Assembly: GCF_000524195.1 (NCBI RefSeq)
Contig: NW_020170388.1
Coordinates: 877,043 to 941,042 of the forward strand
Source of the DNA: Echinococcus granulosus
Lineage: Eukaryota > Platyhelminthes > Cestoda > Cyclophyllidea > Taeniidae
Reading direction: 5' to 3'
Length of the DNA stretch: 64,000 nucleotides
The notes beneath the pieces were generated by a model. That model was not told the origin of the DNA. It ran no database searches and worked only from the letters and a program-made list of their open reading frames with translations. The translations under genes were made by a program, and so were the position numbers. Below, one piece after another: positions 37,965 to 50,979 of this stretch (position 1 is its first letter; each line of letters starts with the position of its first letter).

Positions 37965-40900
37965 ATGCCTTCCCTTAGAACTCGTCGTCGCGTCTACAAG
38001 TCGCAATACTTTGAAAAACTGTCAGATTCAGACGCCGCTGTCAGCAGTGGAGATGAATTTACTCCACCCCTAAAATTGAAATCGACGCCTCGCTCTAAGA
38101 CTGCATCCGGACGCAATAAGAGTCAAAGTAAAACAGAGCCGTCCAACGCTGCTTCACCGATAATTTCAGATATCAAGGGAAAGCCTCTTTCGAGGTCGAA
38201 TGGGAAGAAGAAGGATAACACTGAGGAGGATCTGACTGTCACTAAATTATTTAGAAAGTTCAGTCGTAGATCCAAGAAGGTGAAGGTGGAAGAAGCCCCG
38301 AAAGAAGTCGTAAAAGTCGAAGAGTTTCTCACTGATAGTGAACCTAGTGACGCAGATGGCTGGGAAGACGTGTCTAATCCTCCTTCTGACGCGGAGGCTA
38401 AGCAAGCTGCTTCAGCTCACAAGGAATTTGAGTTCTTAAGTCAACTTATACAGAAGCCAGAAAATGAGGTAACTAAGGTCGAAGACGAGGGACCTCTGGA
38501 GATATCTGTTAGCACTCTTCCTCGTGGGAGATCGTCTTGTCGGGATCCTAAGGCTCTCGCCGCACTTGCTTTGGCTAGACAGATCCGTGAACGCGCTCGG
38601 ACTCTCCACATATTCTACGTTCTAGAATTCCTCACTTTTGGTCGATTTGCCAATAAGGCGTGTGATGATGCAACGATTCGCGCTTTGGCTTTATCTCTGA
38701 TCGTTATACCCAAGTCGTGGGATTTAGCAGCTCTTCAATCACTCGTTCACACCTTTGCTTCCCTTAATCACAATGGTCCCAAGATAAAGAATCCCGACAT
38801 TCGCGAGGCGATTCAAACCCGATTGCAGGTAGGTAGCACTTCAGCTGTCGATTGTGCGCTCCTGATGGTCGCTGCGCTACGAGCCTGTGGTCTGGATACA
38901 CGTCTTGTCTTAGCTTTCGCTCCACCATCGCTGAAACCTGGTACGAACACCACGGCTCGTGGCCTCAAGAAACTCAAACCCCTTGGCCCCTCATCTCGAA
39001 CTTCAAAAATAATCTCGTCAGAGAGCGAAGACGAAAAACAAAGGCTGTCCTCGAAGTACTTCTTTTTTGGTGAAGTCTACCTGCCCTCTGACGAAGTGTG
39101 GTACAGTATCGATTTTTCGCCTCCCACAGGACGGGTGATGGCGGATGTCTCCTTTCACTTCACCAACTTTCCCTATGTTGTGGGCTTTCATTCCACCCAT
39201 TGTAGCTACCTCGGTCGCACTCCAATTGATTTGGCACCTCGATACGATCCTACCTGGATGTCCATGTCTCGAGATCACCGCATTCCTGATCCTCTGTGGA
39301 AGAAGCTTCTTACCACACTGAGGGGTCATTGCGACGGGGATGTGGTCGATCTGCGAGCGAAAGACGTTGGTGGGATGGAAGAGATGCGAGACGCGGCAGG
39401 TATGGAGAGGATTTTCGACTACCTGCGGAGTCTCCCCCTTCCAGTGAAGGTGCAGAACTTTAAGGGCCATCCACTATATGCTCTGAGACGGCACCTTCTG
39501 AAATTTGAAGTGATTTATCCGCCGGACGCACCGGTAGTTGGGTTTCTTAAGGTCGGAGGCAAAGCGAGCGAGGTTACGGAGCCTGTTTATCCTCGGGAGT
39601 GTGTTCATATTTGTCACACTAGAGAGTCGTGGTTGAAGGAGGCAAAGGTGAGTTGACTGTTTCATCATATTTGCTAACTGTCGAATCTTGATTTCCTAGT
39701 GGTTGTGTTTCTTTACATCTTTTCATGTTTAATTTACGCGAATGTGTTGCGGAAGCGTTTCGAATCCGAATTGGTGTTGTTTCTAGTGCGGGATCCATGG
39801 TATAAGTTTACTGCCATAAACGGTAGTATCATTTCATGTTCACCGGTGCTTCGTCTTAGACCATTGAGATACATGTGAGCATGTTTTAAAGTGGTTATCA
39901 TCCCGGAGATTTATCTTTTGTCCCTGTCCAGAATCATTGCTTCAAAATACAACTAGATGTAAGAAATAACTGTGCTTTCGGTCCCATGGATTAAGCGCCG
40001 CACTAAGAATAGTTAGGAGGTTAATGCAGTGCAATTATAAATATACTGGAAATTGACTCATTTCCCAATCCCCTTTGAACACAAAGCTAAGTCTGCCGGC
40101 CATTTATTTTTAAACTCAATTAAACTGTTACCGCATTAGTTGATTACACATCCTTATTGTGGCTCGATTTTGGAATCATTTAATGTATTTTTTCGCGTCT
40201 TTTGATATTTGGAGCGGTTTTGCTCTATAGCTCTAGTAGCTTGCTTAAAATTCACTACCAGATTACTCCTCGGCCATACCCGCATTCATTTCGCCATTGT
40301 GGTGGTTGGCGTTTTGTGAAAGGATAATTGCAACAGTTACTAAGCTTTTGACTATTTGATGTCTAATGGATGAGAAGGTTCCTTAACTAGACCATGTAAT
40401 TTGTGCTTCAGGTCGGTTCAAAGTTGACTCCTAGTGGAATTTTTAACTTAGGAGAACCCTTACGCAAGGATTTGGCTTAGGTTGACTTAATTTTAAAGAC
40501 TCACTGCTCACATGCACCGTAAACCTTTGCACCGAAATGCACACTGATTGAATTAGGTCGTTGTGGCACGTTTTACTTTGAACAGAATAAAAGTGAATTC
40601 ATCACCATCGCGGAACTATCCACGTGGATTGATTTTCGACGCCACTGAGTCTAACTTCCACCCGCCTTGTAGTGTGTGGATCCCGAGTTATCACCTGATC
40701 TATCTGAGTCCTCATGTCCATCACCTTAGTTTTCATGTAGAAGTGATCGTCCCAACATTATTTGAAACTGCACGTCTCATGTTTGCTTCAATTTACTCAC
40801 ATTTCTTGCAATGTGATTTTCGTTTCGGTAATCTTCTAGTTAATTCACGATAATATTGTGACTCCTTGGATCTATTCGTTTCCTATTTTAAATTGATCTG

Positions 40901-43900
40901 TGGTTAATCGTCTGTACTTTCTGAGCTCCACACGGAGTTGCTTCAAAATAAATTTTACGCCCCTACACGTTTAAAAATATGCTTGACAAAGCATCGATGA
41001 TAGACTACATTAGCGTTACACTTTTCCACAGACGGCCGATTTTTTGAGCACAAAAGGAATCCGAAGTGGATTCAATCTTAAGGTGTTTTTCGATACCTGC
41101 CGTAGAGTTCGAATTCGTTGACATTAAAGAAGAATTCGTGCTTTATTTTCCAATTGGGTCTGACGTTGGTCCTTCAAAATATGCATTTCATCGTGTAAAT
41201 TAAAGTGTACCGCATGCTTAATTAAATGGACATTATGGCCTTTTGGATCAGCGTTAAAGCCTCACCTTTTGGGTGTTCCGAAGCGAATTCTTATGTGAAG
41301 ACCGTTTTTCTACCTATCCTTCATGTTGATTAATGGCATAGAAGAACTGAAGAAGGTACTAAGGATTTTTGTTTCACTTCGACTCCATCTTAATCGGGAA
41401 AATTTCTAGCTAACTACCCACATCTGATGCTTCGTATAATCGGGGTCCTATTCCACTATAGCATGCGAGCTCTCTGAAGAAAGCATAAGACCCATGGATA
41501 TAGATATAGCATTGCTGCTGCCGTACAGAAAGCTCAAGGAAGTTATAATCATAGGACCGAAAGTCAGTATAAATGCCTAATTTTCAAGGATTGCAAAGGT
41601 TTTTAATCTCACGGCCATATCTAATTGCATTCTCCACAGACTATTCGCTTGGGCGAGAAACCGGCAAAGGAGGTAAAGGCGATGATGACGATGAAGCGCA
41701 AACTCCTTCAAGAGACAAATGGACCAACACCCATGGTAGAGTTGTTCGGACCCTGGCAGGTCGAGGACTACGTACCTCCAGTGGCCGAGAATGGTGTTGT
41801 GCCTCGTAATGAACATGGCAATGTGGAACTCTTCAAGCCATGCATGCTACCCATTGGTTGTGTACACATCCGTCTGCCCGGTAGGCGTAATCACTAAATT
41901 TTGCAGCTTGCCGTTCAAATGGTTTTGCGCAGCTAGCTTTTTAACTTATTGAATTGTAGAGGTAGATTGTTTAATGTTGTCATTTGGGCTGGCAATTGTA
42001 TTACGCTACCGCTAATTCACACGGAATAGTAGGGTGGGTATGTTTGCTTTTGATAGTGTTTTTTTGTTAGTCTTGGTCTTGGTTCAGGTATGTCACCCAG
42101 TTGGTGCACTTTTGGGGCTGAAATCACTTTGATTTGGCTAGTAGCTACACCACTGATGCTGTTATGATACAAGCAAATCTGGAAACAGAAGAACTAGAAG
42201 ACTAGTACCATGGATGATATAAGAGGAGTTCCATTTTACCTCGCAGTAATCCCATCACCGTCTGTGTGTTCAGATCCGCCGTTACATTAACCATCTTTTG
42301 GATTCGTAGTACCCTTCTTTTTTTAAGCTTCATCTCTAGCGTTCCTGGTGGTTACTGCTCTGCATTTCTTATCGACGGTCGTCCAGTGGATTATGATCAA
42401 CATGGCAACAGCAAAGAAGATAGTGCAATGAATTCACCTCAAGTAGATAATACTTCTGATTACATTACCATTGGTGTCTTTTTTGGATTTAGGTGGGGTT
42501 TCTGAATTGATTGGGGAGCTATTTGTTTGAGAACTAGTGCAAAGCCTCGACTGTGTGTTTGGAGCGACGACTGTCCATGTTAACGATCTTTCAGGCCTTT
42601 TTGGATGATGGGTATTGTATTCACGTATCCTAATCACGAGTCAGTGTGCTCGTAGTAGTGGTTCAAGCTATTGAATTTATTCCAACCTGGTTCCGCCTGA
42701 CTGCCGCTTACTAGGTTTGACTTGAGAATGGGGTGGTTGCTAAAGATCAAATTGGTCTCAGTAGCTTTTCCGTTGAGTTTCATTGTAACCCGCCTTTTGC
42801 CTAACTTAGACACGGATCTACATAAGGCTAAGTATCCGAGACATCGGAAGTCATACTTTACCAGCTCTAGGTCGAACCATGGTGAGTTCTAGTGGATTGT
42901 GGTAGTTTATTTTCACTGCACGAGGTGAATGCGTGTGTGAGTGATGGTAAATCAGGTCAACTAATTGAGTCCGGCTAAAATATTTTGGCCTGATCGGGCA
43001 GTCAGGACACGGGACGACTGATGCAAACACGTGACTCTGGACCTCTTAACATGTATTTACAGGTTTGGGGATACACAGCAGATGTTTTTGTGACTTTTTG
43101 CCCCATTATCCATCCACAGAGAATCGAAGTCTTCATTAGCGTTTACCGAAGCTGTTACTGTGCCCCCCGGATCACCTTACCAAGCGTACTAGTTTGGGAG
43201 AGGGTTCATCACAAACGTTCATATGGACTCAGAGGCTACCAGTTTTACCTTGTTTCTGCATCACCAGCATCATCATGTGGTCAAATAGCCGATTAAAAAG
43301 AATATCGTCTACTGCGTTAGCTTGACACTTCGCTACTTAATGCTTACATCCATCTTTGTTATAATGCAGATTTCTCGAAGAAACTCCGAATCATTATAGA
43401 CTATAGTCTTCAGTTGATCTTGGTTCTCCTAATCTTCCCTCCCATTTTACTCCCTCTAGGCATCCAACACATTGCCAAGCGCCTTGAGATCGATGCAGCA
43501 CCCGCGATGGTCGGTTGGACGTTCCACAAGGCAGGTTGGGCGCACCCCGAATACGACGGCTTCGTAGTGTGTCGTGAGGTCGTGCCAATTCTCGTGGACG
43601 CTTGGCGTGAGGAGCGCATGTCTGCTGCCGTGGCGGCAGCAGTCGATCGCACTGAACGTGCCCTGTCAAACTGGAAACGTTTAACACGAAACTTATTACT
43701 GTGGCAGCGCATTGAGGCGGGATTCCAGTTGGCTAAGGCGACGGTACATGCTGCACCATCGGTGAGTCGGCTTTTACTGGCAATGTCTCTGAAGTTATAT
43801 CAAAGGTCGGCAGCTCTCCGCTGGCAATGGTATTTCGTATACCGATCACATTTCGTAGGAGCGTTTGTTTAATGCTTTGTGGATAAAATTGGGTTTGGGG

Positions 43901-45019
43901 GCTCTGATACAATTTCGTTTGGTCTTCGCCTTCCCAGTCATCTATATTAGTTATTGTCAGCCTTGAGTGAGGTGAGATCTCAAGAGGTTGGGTGTTTGCT
44001 ACCTGTTCAAGCGTGGTAGAGGTCAAGTCGCTTATGCCATGAAAAAAAGCGGTGTGCTCAAAACTCCTACTCTGCCTTAAAATGAAGAGCCGTTTTTGAG
44101 GGCGTCATAAGCCACGTTTAGTGGTGGAATAATTCTGTTGTAAACGCACATAAGGATTAGTGGCTGATGGCGTTCTTCGCATAATTACAGCCGGAGAATG
44201 ACATCCGAATAGGGATATGATAATAGTTTTTTAGCATTACGTATGATTAAGACGAGCACAAATCAACAGATTGTACAAAGTGTATTTCTTCTTCCACTTT
44301 CCCTTATGCAGTAGTAAACATTGTTTCTTTTTATCAATTACACTGCCTCATTTCCTCTTCATCTCATCAGGCTGGGTGGGTTACTGCTACTGTTGGCAAC
44401 TCAGTAGTAAGTGGTCCACTCAATCCTTACTGTAATACCAACTTTTGAGTAAAATTTTGCTGACTTTAACTAGCGTTACCCTGTTATGGCATCGTCAAAA
44501 GGACCAAAATGGCGGTTTTTCAACCATTTATCTACTGATAGAAATTTAGGTTTGGCGATTGTTTTTAAAGATAACGATTGCGTTTTGAAAGCGCACTTTC
44601 GAGAGAAAATCTGGCGTTTGATAAGATAAATTGATTTCTTTACAAGGAAATACACAAGAACACGGAGTTTGGAGGAGAGGAATTCATTTTATCAACTTAT
44701 TCTCTCTTCTTAGCCGATGTCAACAGGTGAGGCTAAAAAGTCATCTTCATCTAAGCCAACGCTTTCCGACCCCCCGTGGCAGACCCTGGCCACTGCCAAA
44801 CCCGTTTTTCCGCGTCTTCTCGATGTTTCCGATTTGGTGAAAGCTGTGCCAAATCACAAGCCAAAGTTAAAGTCCAAACGTTCAGCAAGGAAGCCACCTC
44901 TGAAGAAACGCCGAAGACGGCGTCAGCCTTCCACCTCAGAGGATGAAGAAGAAGACGACGACGAAGAAGAAGAAGAAGAGGAAGGGGAAGAGAGTTTCAC
45001 ATCTCCTGACTCGGACTAG
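37965..45019 (+). CDS. XPC: XPC / Rad4 DNA damage sensor of nucleotide excision repair, four exons
   Basis: Exons are 37965-39647, 41640-41880, 43460-43761 and 44714-45019; phases 0, 1, 0; 843 aa (human about 940). XPC binds helix-distorting lesions in the nucleus with RAD23 and centrin and recruits TFIIH. Residues 1-190 are charged and disordered. The Rad4 transglutaminase-like fold follows (TLHIFYVLEFLTFGRFANKA ... FGEVYLPSDEVWYSIDF), then BHD1 (VQNFKGHPLYALRRHLLKFE, VYPRECVHICHTRESWLKEA), BHD2 (PWQVEDYVPPVAENG, VPRNEHGNVELFKPCMLPIG) and BHD3 (GWTFHKAGWAHPEYDGFVV). Directly after BHD3, NWKRLTRNLLLWQRIEA keeps the Trp-x2-Leu-x3-Leu spacing of the centrin-binding helix. The last exon encodes a basic run (KKRRRRR), a likely nuclear signal, and a long Asp/Glu tail. 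The first 561 codons are a single exon. Identification rests on several colinear family blocks. Confidence 0.96.
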
Positions 45020-45817
45020 AGACCAACATTTATTCGCCTCTGCATTTACTCTTTTTGCATAAAATATCAAGAGATTCTATTGCTTTTTCCAAAACATATC
45101 ATTTTTACAATCTTGTACTTCTTATATAGAACGTTTGCCATTTGTATGATGTGGTTGGGGGATTTTAGCTTAGCCTATGCGATTTCCTTCTTTCGTCAAC
45201 TTGTTTTTTATATTAATTTTCTGATAGCTTTCTTTAACTACTTCAGTCTCCATTTCCTACTCCTAATTCGTCAATTTCTTAATTTGCAAGATAGCATGTG
45301 ATATTGGTTGGTTTTCCACCCAGAGGGTGGCTTCGCCCTCTATCCAAATGGTACAGCTGCTTGTTATTTTTTCTAGTCTTTCTCACAATTTTTAAAAATC
45401 ATAGGCTTGAATGTGTGTCCGCGGTATGCTTTCGATGCACTTAGCGTAGTCGTGTCCGGAGCAAGCCTAGTCTCTACTTCCTCTGTTCTCCTTATTCTAC
45501 ACGTTCACTGGCGTTCTAAGGTCATGTAATCCCTAGGAAGGGTTTTTTGCTTAGGGACTTCGGATTATCATGCTCACTATTTCGTTAACTATTTCCCCAA
45601 TCTTATTCAGTACACGTCCCAAGTTAGAGGAGCAGGTTATTCAAGGCTTTGTATTTTAGTAGGATTTTAACCTGTCTTTTCAGTACTTAGTGTTTTGAAA
45701 TTCTTGAAAATTCTAAAATGAAGCGACGGAATCCATTTTTTCGCTTCTTTCAAATGTTTATCCAATGGTGTCATGCCGACCCATTCTCACTTTACTTTTT
45801 GTACCCAGCTCACCACG
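45020..45817. other. intergenic between XPC and DCTN6
   Basis: About 800 bases, T-rich, with no exon seen. An ATAAAA stretch some 40 bases past the XPC stop is a possible weak polyA signal. Confidence 0.4.
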
Positions 45818-48800
45818 ATGTCAAGAAGGGATCTGACTATAATGCCAGGCGCAGTGGTTGCTAGTGAGTGTGACATACAAGGTGATATCACCGTTGGCAC
45901 CCGCACCGTCATTCATCCCAAGGCACGGATCATCGCAGAGGCTGGGCCCATTCGCATTGGTGAGTCAAATCTCATTGAGGAGCAGGTGGAGATCATCAAC
46001 AATGTACCCAACACCATTCTCATCATTGGTGACTTCAATGTCTTTGAGGTAGGTCCTTTCGTCATACTTTTTTGAATCGCTGTTTCCATTAGCATAAGAT
46101 TTGGTGATATCTAACAAGGGCATTCTATGCTTATCTTCATTTCAAAGTCTTCATTGATGCTTGAACAAAGTTAGTTATCACTCAACGCTGTTTACATCAT
46201 CAGGGGTTTTAACCCTGAGAATGGAGTCCTTCACCAAGCATTCTTGAATCAGTAAATAGTGACGTCCTTCACAGGAATTTTACCCCGAGGACTAAATTGA
46301 AAATTGCTGAATTTGGTAGCTTTAACGTGTTTGAGATTCCCCTTTTTCCTTCCGGGACTCCTCCAATTATGTGATTTGTAATATTGGTCGGTAATGTTAG
46401 TCTTGATGTTTACTTGATTGGGATTAGCTATGCTGTCTTTTCGTCGTGTTGCTTTGATTAGCTTAGTTTTGTTTCAGTCCGAAAAGTTATTTGATACCTA
46501 TGCTGTCATCGGGAGCGAATTCAATGGCTTTGCGGTGGACTATATTTCTTTGGACCGAAAAATGATAATGTGGTCTGTTAAAAGTAAACATTACCCTTTT
46601 TACTTTTAAAGTTATTCCTTATTATCTAGTGACCTCAGTGTCTTCAGTGTGAATTCTCTCGTCATCCTATCCCTTGCCACATTCTTCCGACTTTTATCAT
46701 GAGTGGATTCATTAAAAGCTTTACATTTTTGTAAATGCCAAAGATGGCAAATACAGTGACCGATTATTGATATTGAAATTGAATAGGTTACGGAAAGCCA
46801 CTTGTTTTTTGGGGGGATTTGTTTGTTTCTAATACAAAATTATTTACTGATTTCTATCCCGAAATTTCTTTTCAATCAGAAGTTTGATTATGCTTTTGCC
46901 GATCAGACGATAGAAGATCTTTGTGATAACGGGTATAGGTTTCTGCAAGGTTCTTTAAGGAATTCTCGAGACAAATAGGAAAATTGTCAATGGAGAAGCC
47001 TTTAAATATAGGCTTTTCTCTTCCTCTAAGTCGTTAAATGTGTTTGCACATCTCTTGCTTGTGAGAGGTGCAACTTTGGTGACTTGTTGTGATTGGTTGA
47101 TTATTCCTTAGTCATTGGTCTTTGACAGTGCCGTAAGAGTGCATAGAATGACAGTTGAATATTTCCTTTTCTGCAATTGATAAATGTGATTGAGAGGTTC
47201 CTAAATCAATCTCCATTGTATCTCGCATTCATGCGTCGCCCAAATGGAGGAGATTAGTAATTCATTGGTTTGCAACTGGAAAAAAATTGTTAATAAAGTG
47301 TCTGGAAATGAGCTTTTCCACCGTTAACCCATATCGTGTCATCTCACTTGCCATGTCCTACTAGTGCTTTGACTCTCATCTTGCCTCCGACTTTTAACGG
47401 TGCTCTAAAACACCCAAAATGGATGAGGCGTCAGTGGTGCATCTTCTTAAAAAGTCCACTCGGAAAATACACCTTTTTAGCGCCATATCATGCTGTCAAC
47501 ATGGCAATATCTAAAAATCCAAACTTCAATCGTCCCTTAGGTGGGAGCTCGGGTTCACAGTCGCGAGGTTGGCAACAGCAACGTCTTTGAATCCAAGTGT
47601 TTCGTCGGTCCACAGGTTCGCATCTCCAACGGTTGCGTCATCGGCGCGATGTGCTCTCTCACAGCCCCAGAGCACCTGCCTGAGAATACCATTGTATTTG
47701 GCGAAAGGGTGAGTAGTTCTTCCCCGTCTATTGCAACGGTGAAAATGCAAATGGTTTTAAAATACACAGCTGAGGATTTACTATGCATATTGGGTTAAGG
47801 GTACATTCTCAAACTTGGCATAGTGTTTTAATGTTTCAATTAATGGGACTATTCATAAATTGCTTTCATTGTGATGCTTTTTAGTTCTTGAAACACCTAG
47901 TTTCTTACCCTATTATATATCGGTAACGCTCCGCATCTCGCGATAATGCGTCAATGTGTTTGTCGCAGAGGATATGTAATTTGTATAAATATGAAGTCCG
48001 TCCATTGTTCAAGTGTTAATAAATGCTAGTGCCAAATGCCCAATGTCCATATTCTCCTGTACTGGCTAGCCGGTTTTGTGATGTAGTGGTAAATGGTGTA
48101 ATCATAATGTGAGCATCTAAGTATCATGGCCAGGAAGGACAGTATGCCCTAAAAAATGTGCTGTGGTCGACCAGATTCACTGCTTAGTGATATGTGTAAC
48201 CGAGACATCAGTCGTCGCTAGGGGTGCTTCTATGAAGGCGAAGATTTTTCATCATCTTATCACGTTGGACGATTTGCACACCTGACGTATTTCTGCTTGA
48301 TCTGTGGTTGGAAATTGGACGAGATGGGAACAATGTCCAAATTCCAACTTTCATTTAAGAACAGTTGATAAGACGTTTCCATTCGTCTTGCAATTTGTGT
48401 TCAGTTCGTTCTTTTTCAATTATTTGGTAAGATTTTCTACGATCTAGAGCCACCGGCTTTCTGATTGTCTCAACGGGAGACTTGCTATACAGACGATTCC
48501 TTGTTCTTTTCCATTTTCTCCCGTCTAGAGTTTTCGCGATTTTAATTTCCAGTTCCTTCTATCCTTCAGTCTGCCTGGACTTCAATTTTCCCGTTAGACC
48601 ATCATCATTAGTGTTGGCGACGTTGAATCACTGTTCGAAGGCTTTAAAAGGCAACTTTGAAGTGATTGTTAGGTTGAACCTTTCAAACCTTCAATATTTA
48701 GGCAGGACTCATTTCGTTTCGACCCCATTTACTGTTTTATGCAAATATTTCTGCATACTGTAGTTTGTTTTGTTTCCATTCTTCGAATTCAACTTATTAA

Positions 48801-49375
48801 TCACTATTAGACACTTGTCAAATTGGCCACACTGCAGCGTATTCATTGTGTTCCATGAGCAATATCACCGCTAATGAAGTGCACGTTCTTCCTGTGTCTG
48901 ATCTCAATAGATTTTGCGTATTTTGTCCCGATTCATGAAGATCAGGTATCTTTGGGCTCACAGACACGGTGGTAGCGCGAAGTCTTTTCAAAATATGGGA
49001 TGACTTTATTTTCGAGTCGCATCGTCTATCAAAACTGTGTTGTGTGCTGCAATTTGCCTTCACTTTTTAGCCCTTGATCCTTAACGAACACTACTGTAAC
49101 AGACAGCCTCGTTTGACCACCGTTTCTCGGGTTCAAAGTTCAACTAGTCATTTTACGTTCTAAGTTCTTTGCACCCACATTATGTGCCAGCTTCGTTTCA
49201 GTGCTCTGCATCGTCCTGACTTTTGTAGTGCCTAAGACGGGTGGCCACAGAGAGACCTATGCCGCAAACGCTACAGTTGGACTTCTTGAGCAAGATCCTG
49301 CCCAACTATCATCACCTTCTACTGGTCAGCAGACCCTCTGTCAGCTCAATCAAGGGCGCTCCTACCACTCGCTAA
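45818..49375 (+). CDS. DCTN6: dynactin subunit 6 (p27), three exons
   Basis: Exons are 45818-46048, 47541-47708 and 49229-49375, all phase 0; 181 aa (human 190). It is part of the pointed-end complex of dynactin, which links dynein to cargo in the cytoplasm. The left-handed beta-helix blocks are clear: [44 protein letters not shown], then [20 protein letters not shown] and CVIGAMCSL. The third exon begins exactly at [20 protein letters not shown] and continues to KILPNYHHL, the family's C-terminal helix. The loop between IINN and NVFEVG is shorter than in vertebrates. The start ATG lies 9 bases after a pyrimidine-rich acceptor (TACCCAG|), so the mRNA probably gains its 5' end by cis or spliced-leader splicing. 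The third exon is too short to stand out as an open frame and was found by matching the family C-terminus. Confidence 0.95.
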
Positions 49376-50806
49376 AATTCACGCGTTGTCACCCTCTCTT
49401 ATACTTTTTAAAATCGCGCTGGCTGTGTTTACTGTGTTCTACTAATATATATCTTCCATTCTTCCATGTTGTTTGACTTTTTAATTGCCTTTTAGAATGC
49501 GCTCATTGGTATCTGTTTGCTTGTGGATTCGTTTTAACTAGCCGACATTTCGTGCTCCTATTCCTGAGTTATTCTTTAAATATTCCCTACCAATCTTTGT
49601 TTTACTACTTTATGTCTTGCTGCATAGTACCACTTTCAGCCTGGTCTTTGTTATTCCGGAATCGCCTAATAAGTTGTTTTTATCCTCCCCGAGAGTTTTA
49701 GTCTTTGGTTTGCCTGCCGGAATGCTAACTTAGGTGTTTTGGGGTTTTTGTGCTGTTATTTTCTGCTCTGGATATATTTTTTGGTAAGTTAAGTGTTATT
49801 TTTTAAATTTCTATCCTTACCAAAAACGGTATCCATTTTATGCAGCTATGACTGCTCTTTCGGCTGGTCGTCTTTGAATCAGCCTTAAGTTATGTTCAAC
49901 ACCTCGTTCCTTTTTCGTTTCTTTTCGCTATGCCAACAGTATTGTCATGATTAATGGGTACTGATCACTCCTCTGCACAATTAAACCTGCTTTTCGAGCA
50001 TCTTTCATGTTTCGTGAAATATTACCTTCCATTCTTACGAATTTTTAATGTCAATTGGCTTTGTGGGTTTTATTTGAAGCACCTACATCTAGCTCTAGAG
50101 CGTATCTGTACAAATTCTTGAAGTTGACCATCTTGGAGTTTGCCGTCCAGTTGAGCCATCGTGTTTGGCGCATTTCTAGAACGATATTTTCAATCAAAAC
50201 CACTGTTTGTGTGTGCCCTCTTTGGTCACAATTTCGAGGGGAAATGACGTCGATTGAATCGCCATCTTTACGTTCACATACCAAGGCTTTAAGGTCGGCT
50301 TATAAGTTCGACTATCATTCTGCATTCCATGTTTGTTTAGCAAACGATCCTTTTTAAAATTTTTTTGTTCTATTTTACGGTGAAGGTAGAATCTGGTAAA
50401 AAATGTTTTTTAATGATTTTGTGGCCTTTGCTGTCACTTTGTCGAATTAGCAGAACGTCATTGGGTTACTTATCAGGGTTTTATGAAAAAAGATTTGATT
50501 AGTTTTACAAACAAATACTCACTATGACTAGCACAGAACTGATCTCAGTCTCATCAACTCCTCCCACTCTCTTGTTTCAACCGACTTAGTGCTGTTGAAA
50601 TAGTAGTAGCGGTAAATTTTCGAATTCTGCTACTGTTAGTATCATCCTTTTGTTTCGATGGTACCTAATGACCTCCATAGGGATCAATTGTTTGATGCCT
50701 AAATATTACGTGTGTGTTTGTTAGGCGTCTCATGTGGTCTATCATCTCTCCTTTCATTACCCTATAAATCATTCTCACAAGGTCATCCTTTGTACCGTAT
50801 GGGATA
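49376..50806. other. intergenic between DCTN6 and MED18
   Basis: About 1.4 kb, T-rich on the plus strand, with no exon seen. No canonical AATAAA lies close to the DCTN6 stop. Confidence 0.4.
50763..50768 (+). promoter_or_regulatory. TATA-like element before MED18
   Basis: CCTATAAATC contains TATAAA 39 bases before the ATG at 50807. Initiation about 30 bases downstream would leave a very short 5' UTR. This supports the longer MED18 start but competes with a splice acceptor just before the next ATG at 50861. Confidence 0.3.
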
Positions 50807-50937
50807 ATGGGGAATAGGTTTCTCAACTATTATCTCGCCCCTACTCCCTTGGCAGAGCTCATGGACGGCCAACAATACCAGTTGACAGGAGCAGCCGTTC
50901 TTCGAAAACCCTCGGTCATGTCAGCATCTCAACACCA

Positions 50938-50979
<42 letters not shown>

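Noticed and set aside
43410..43712. Two overlapping minus-strand open frames near 43400-43700
   Set aside because: They are antisense to the XPC exon 43460-43761, which has clear BHD3 similarity on the plus strand.
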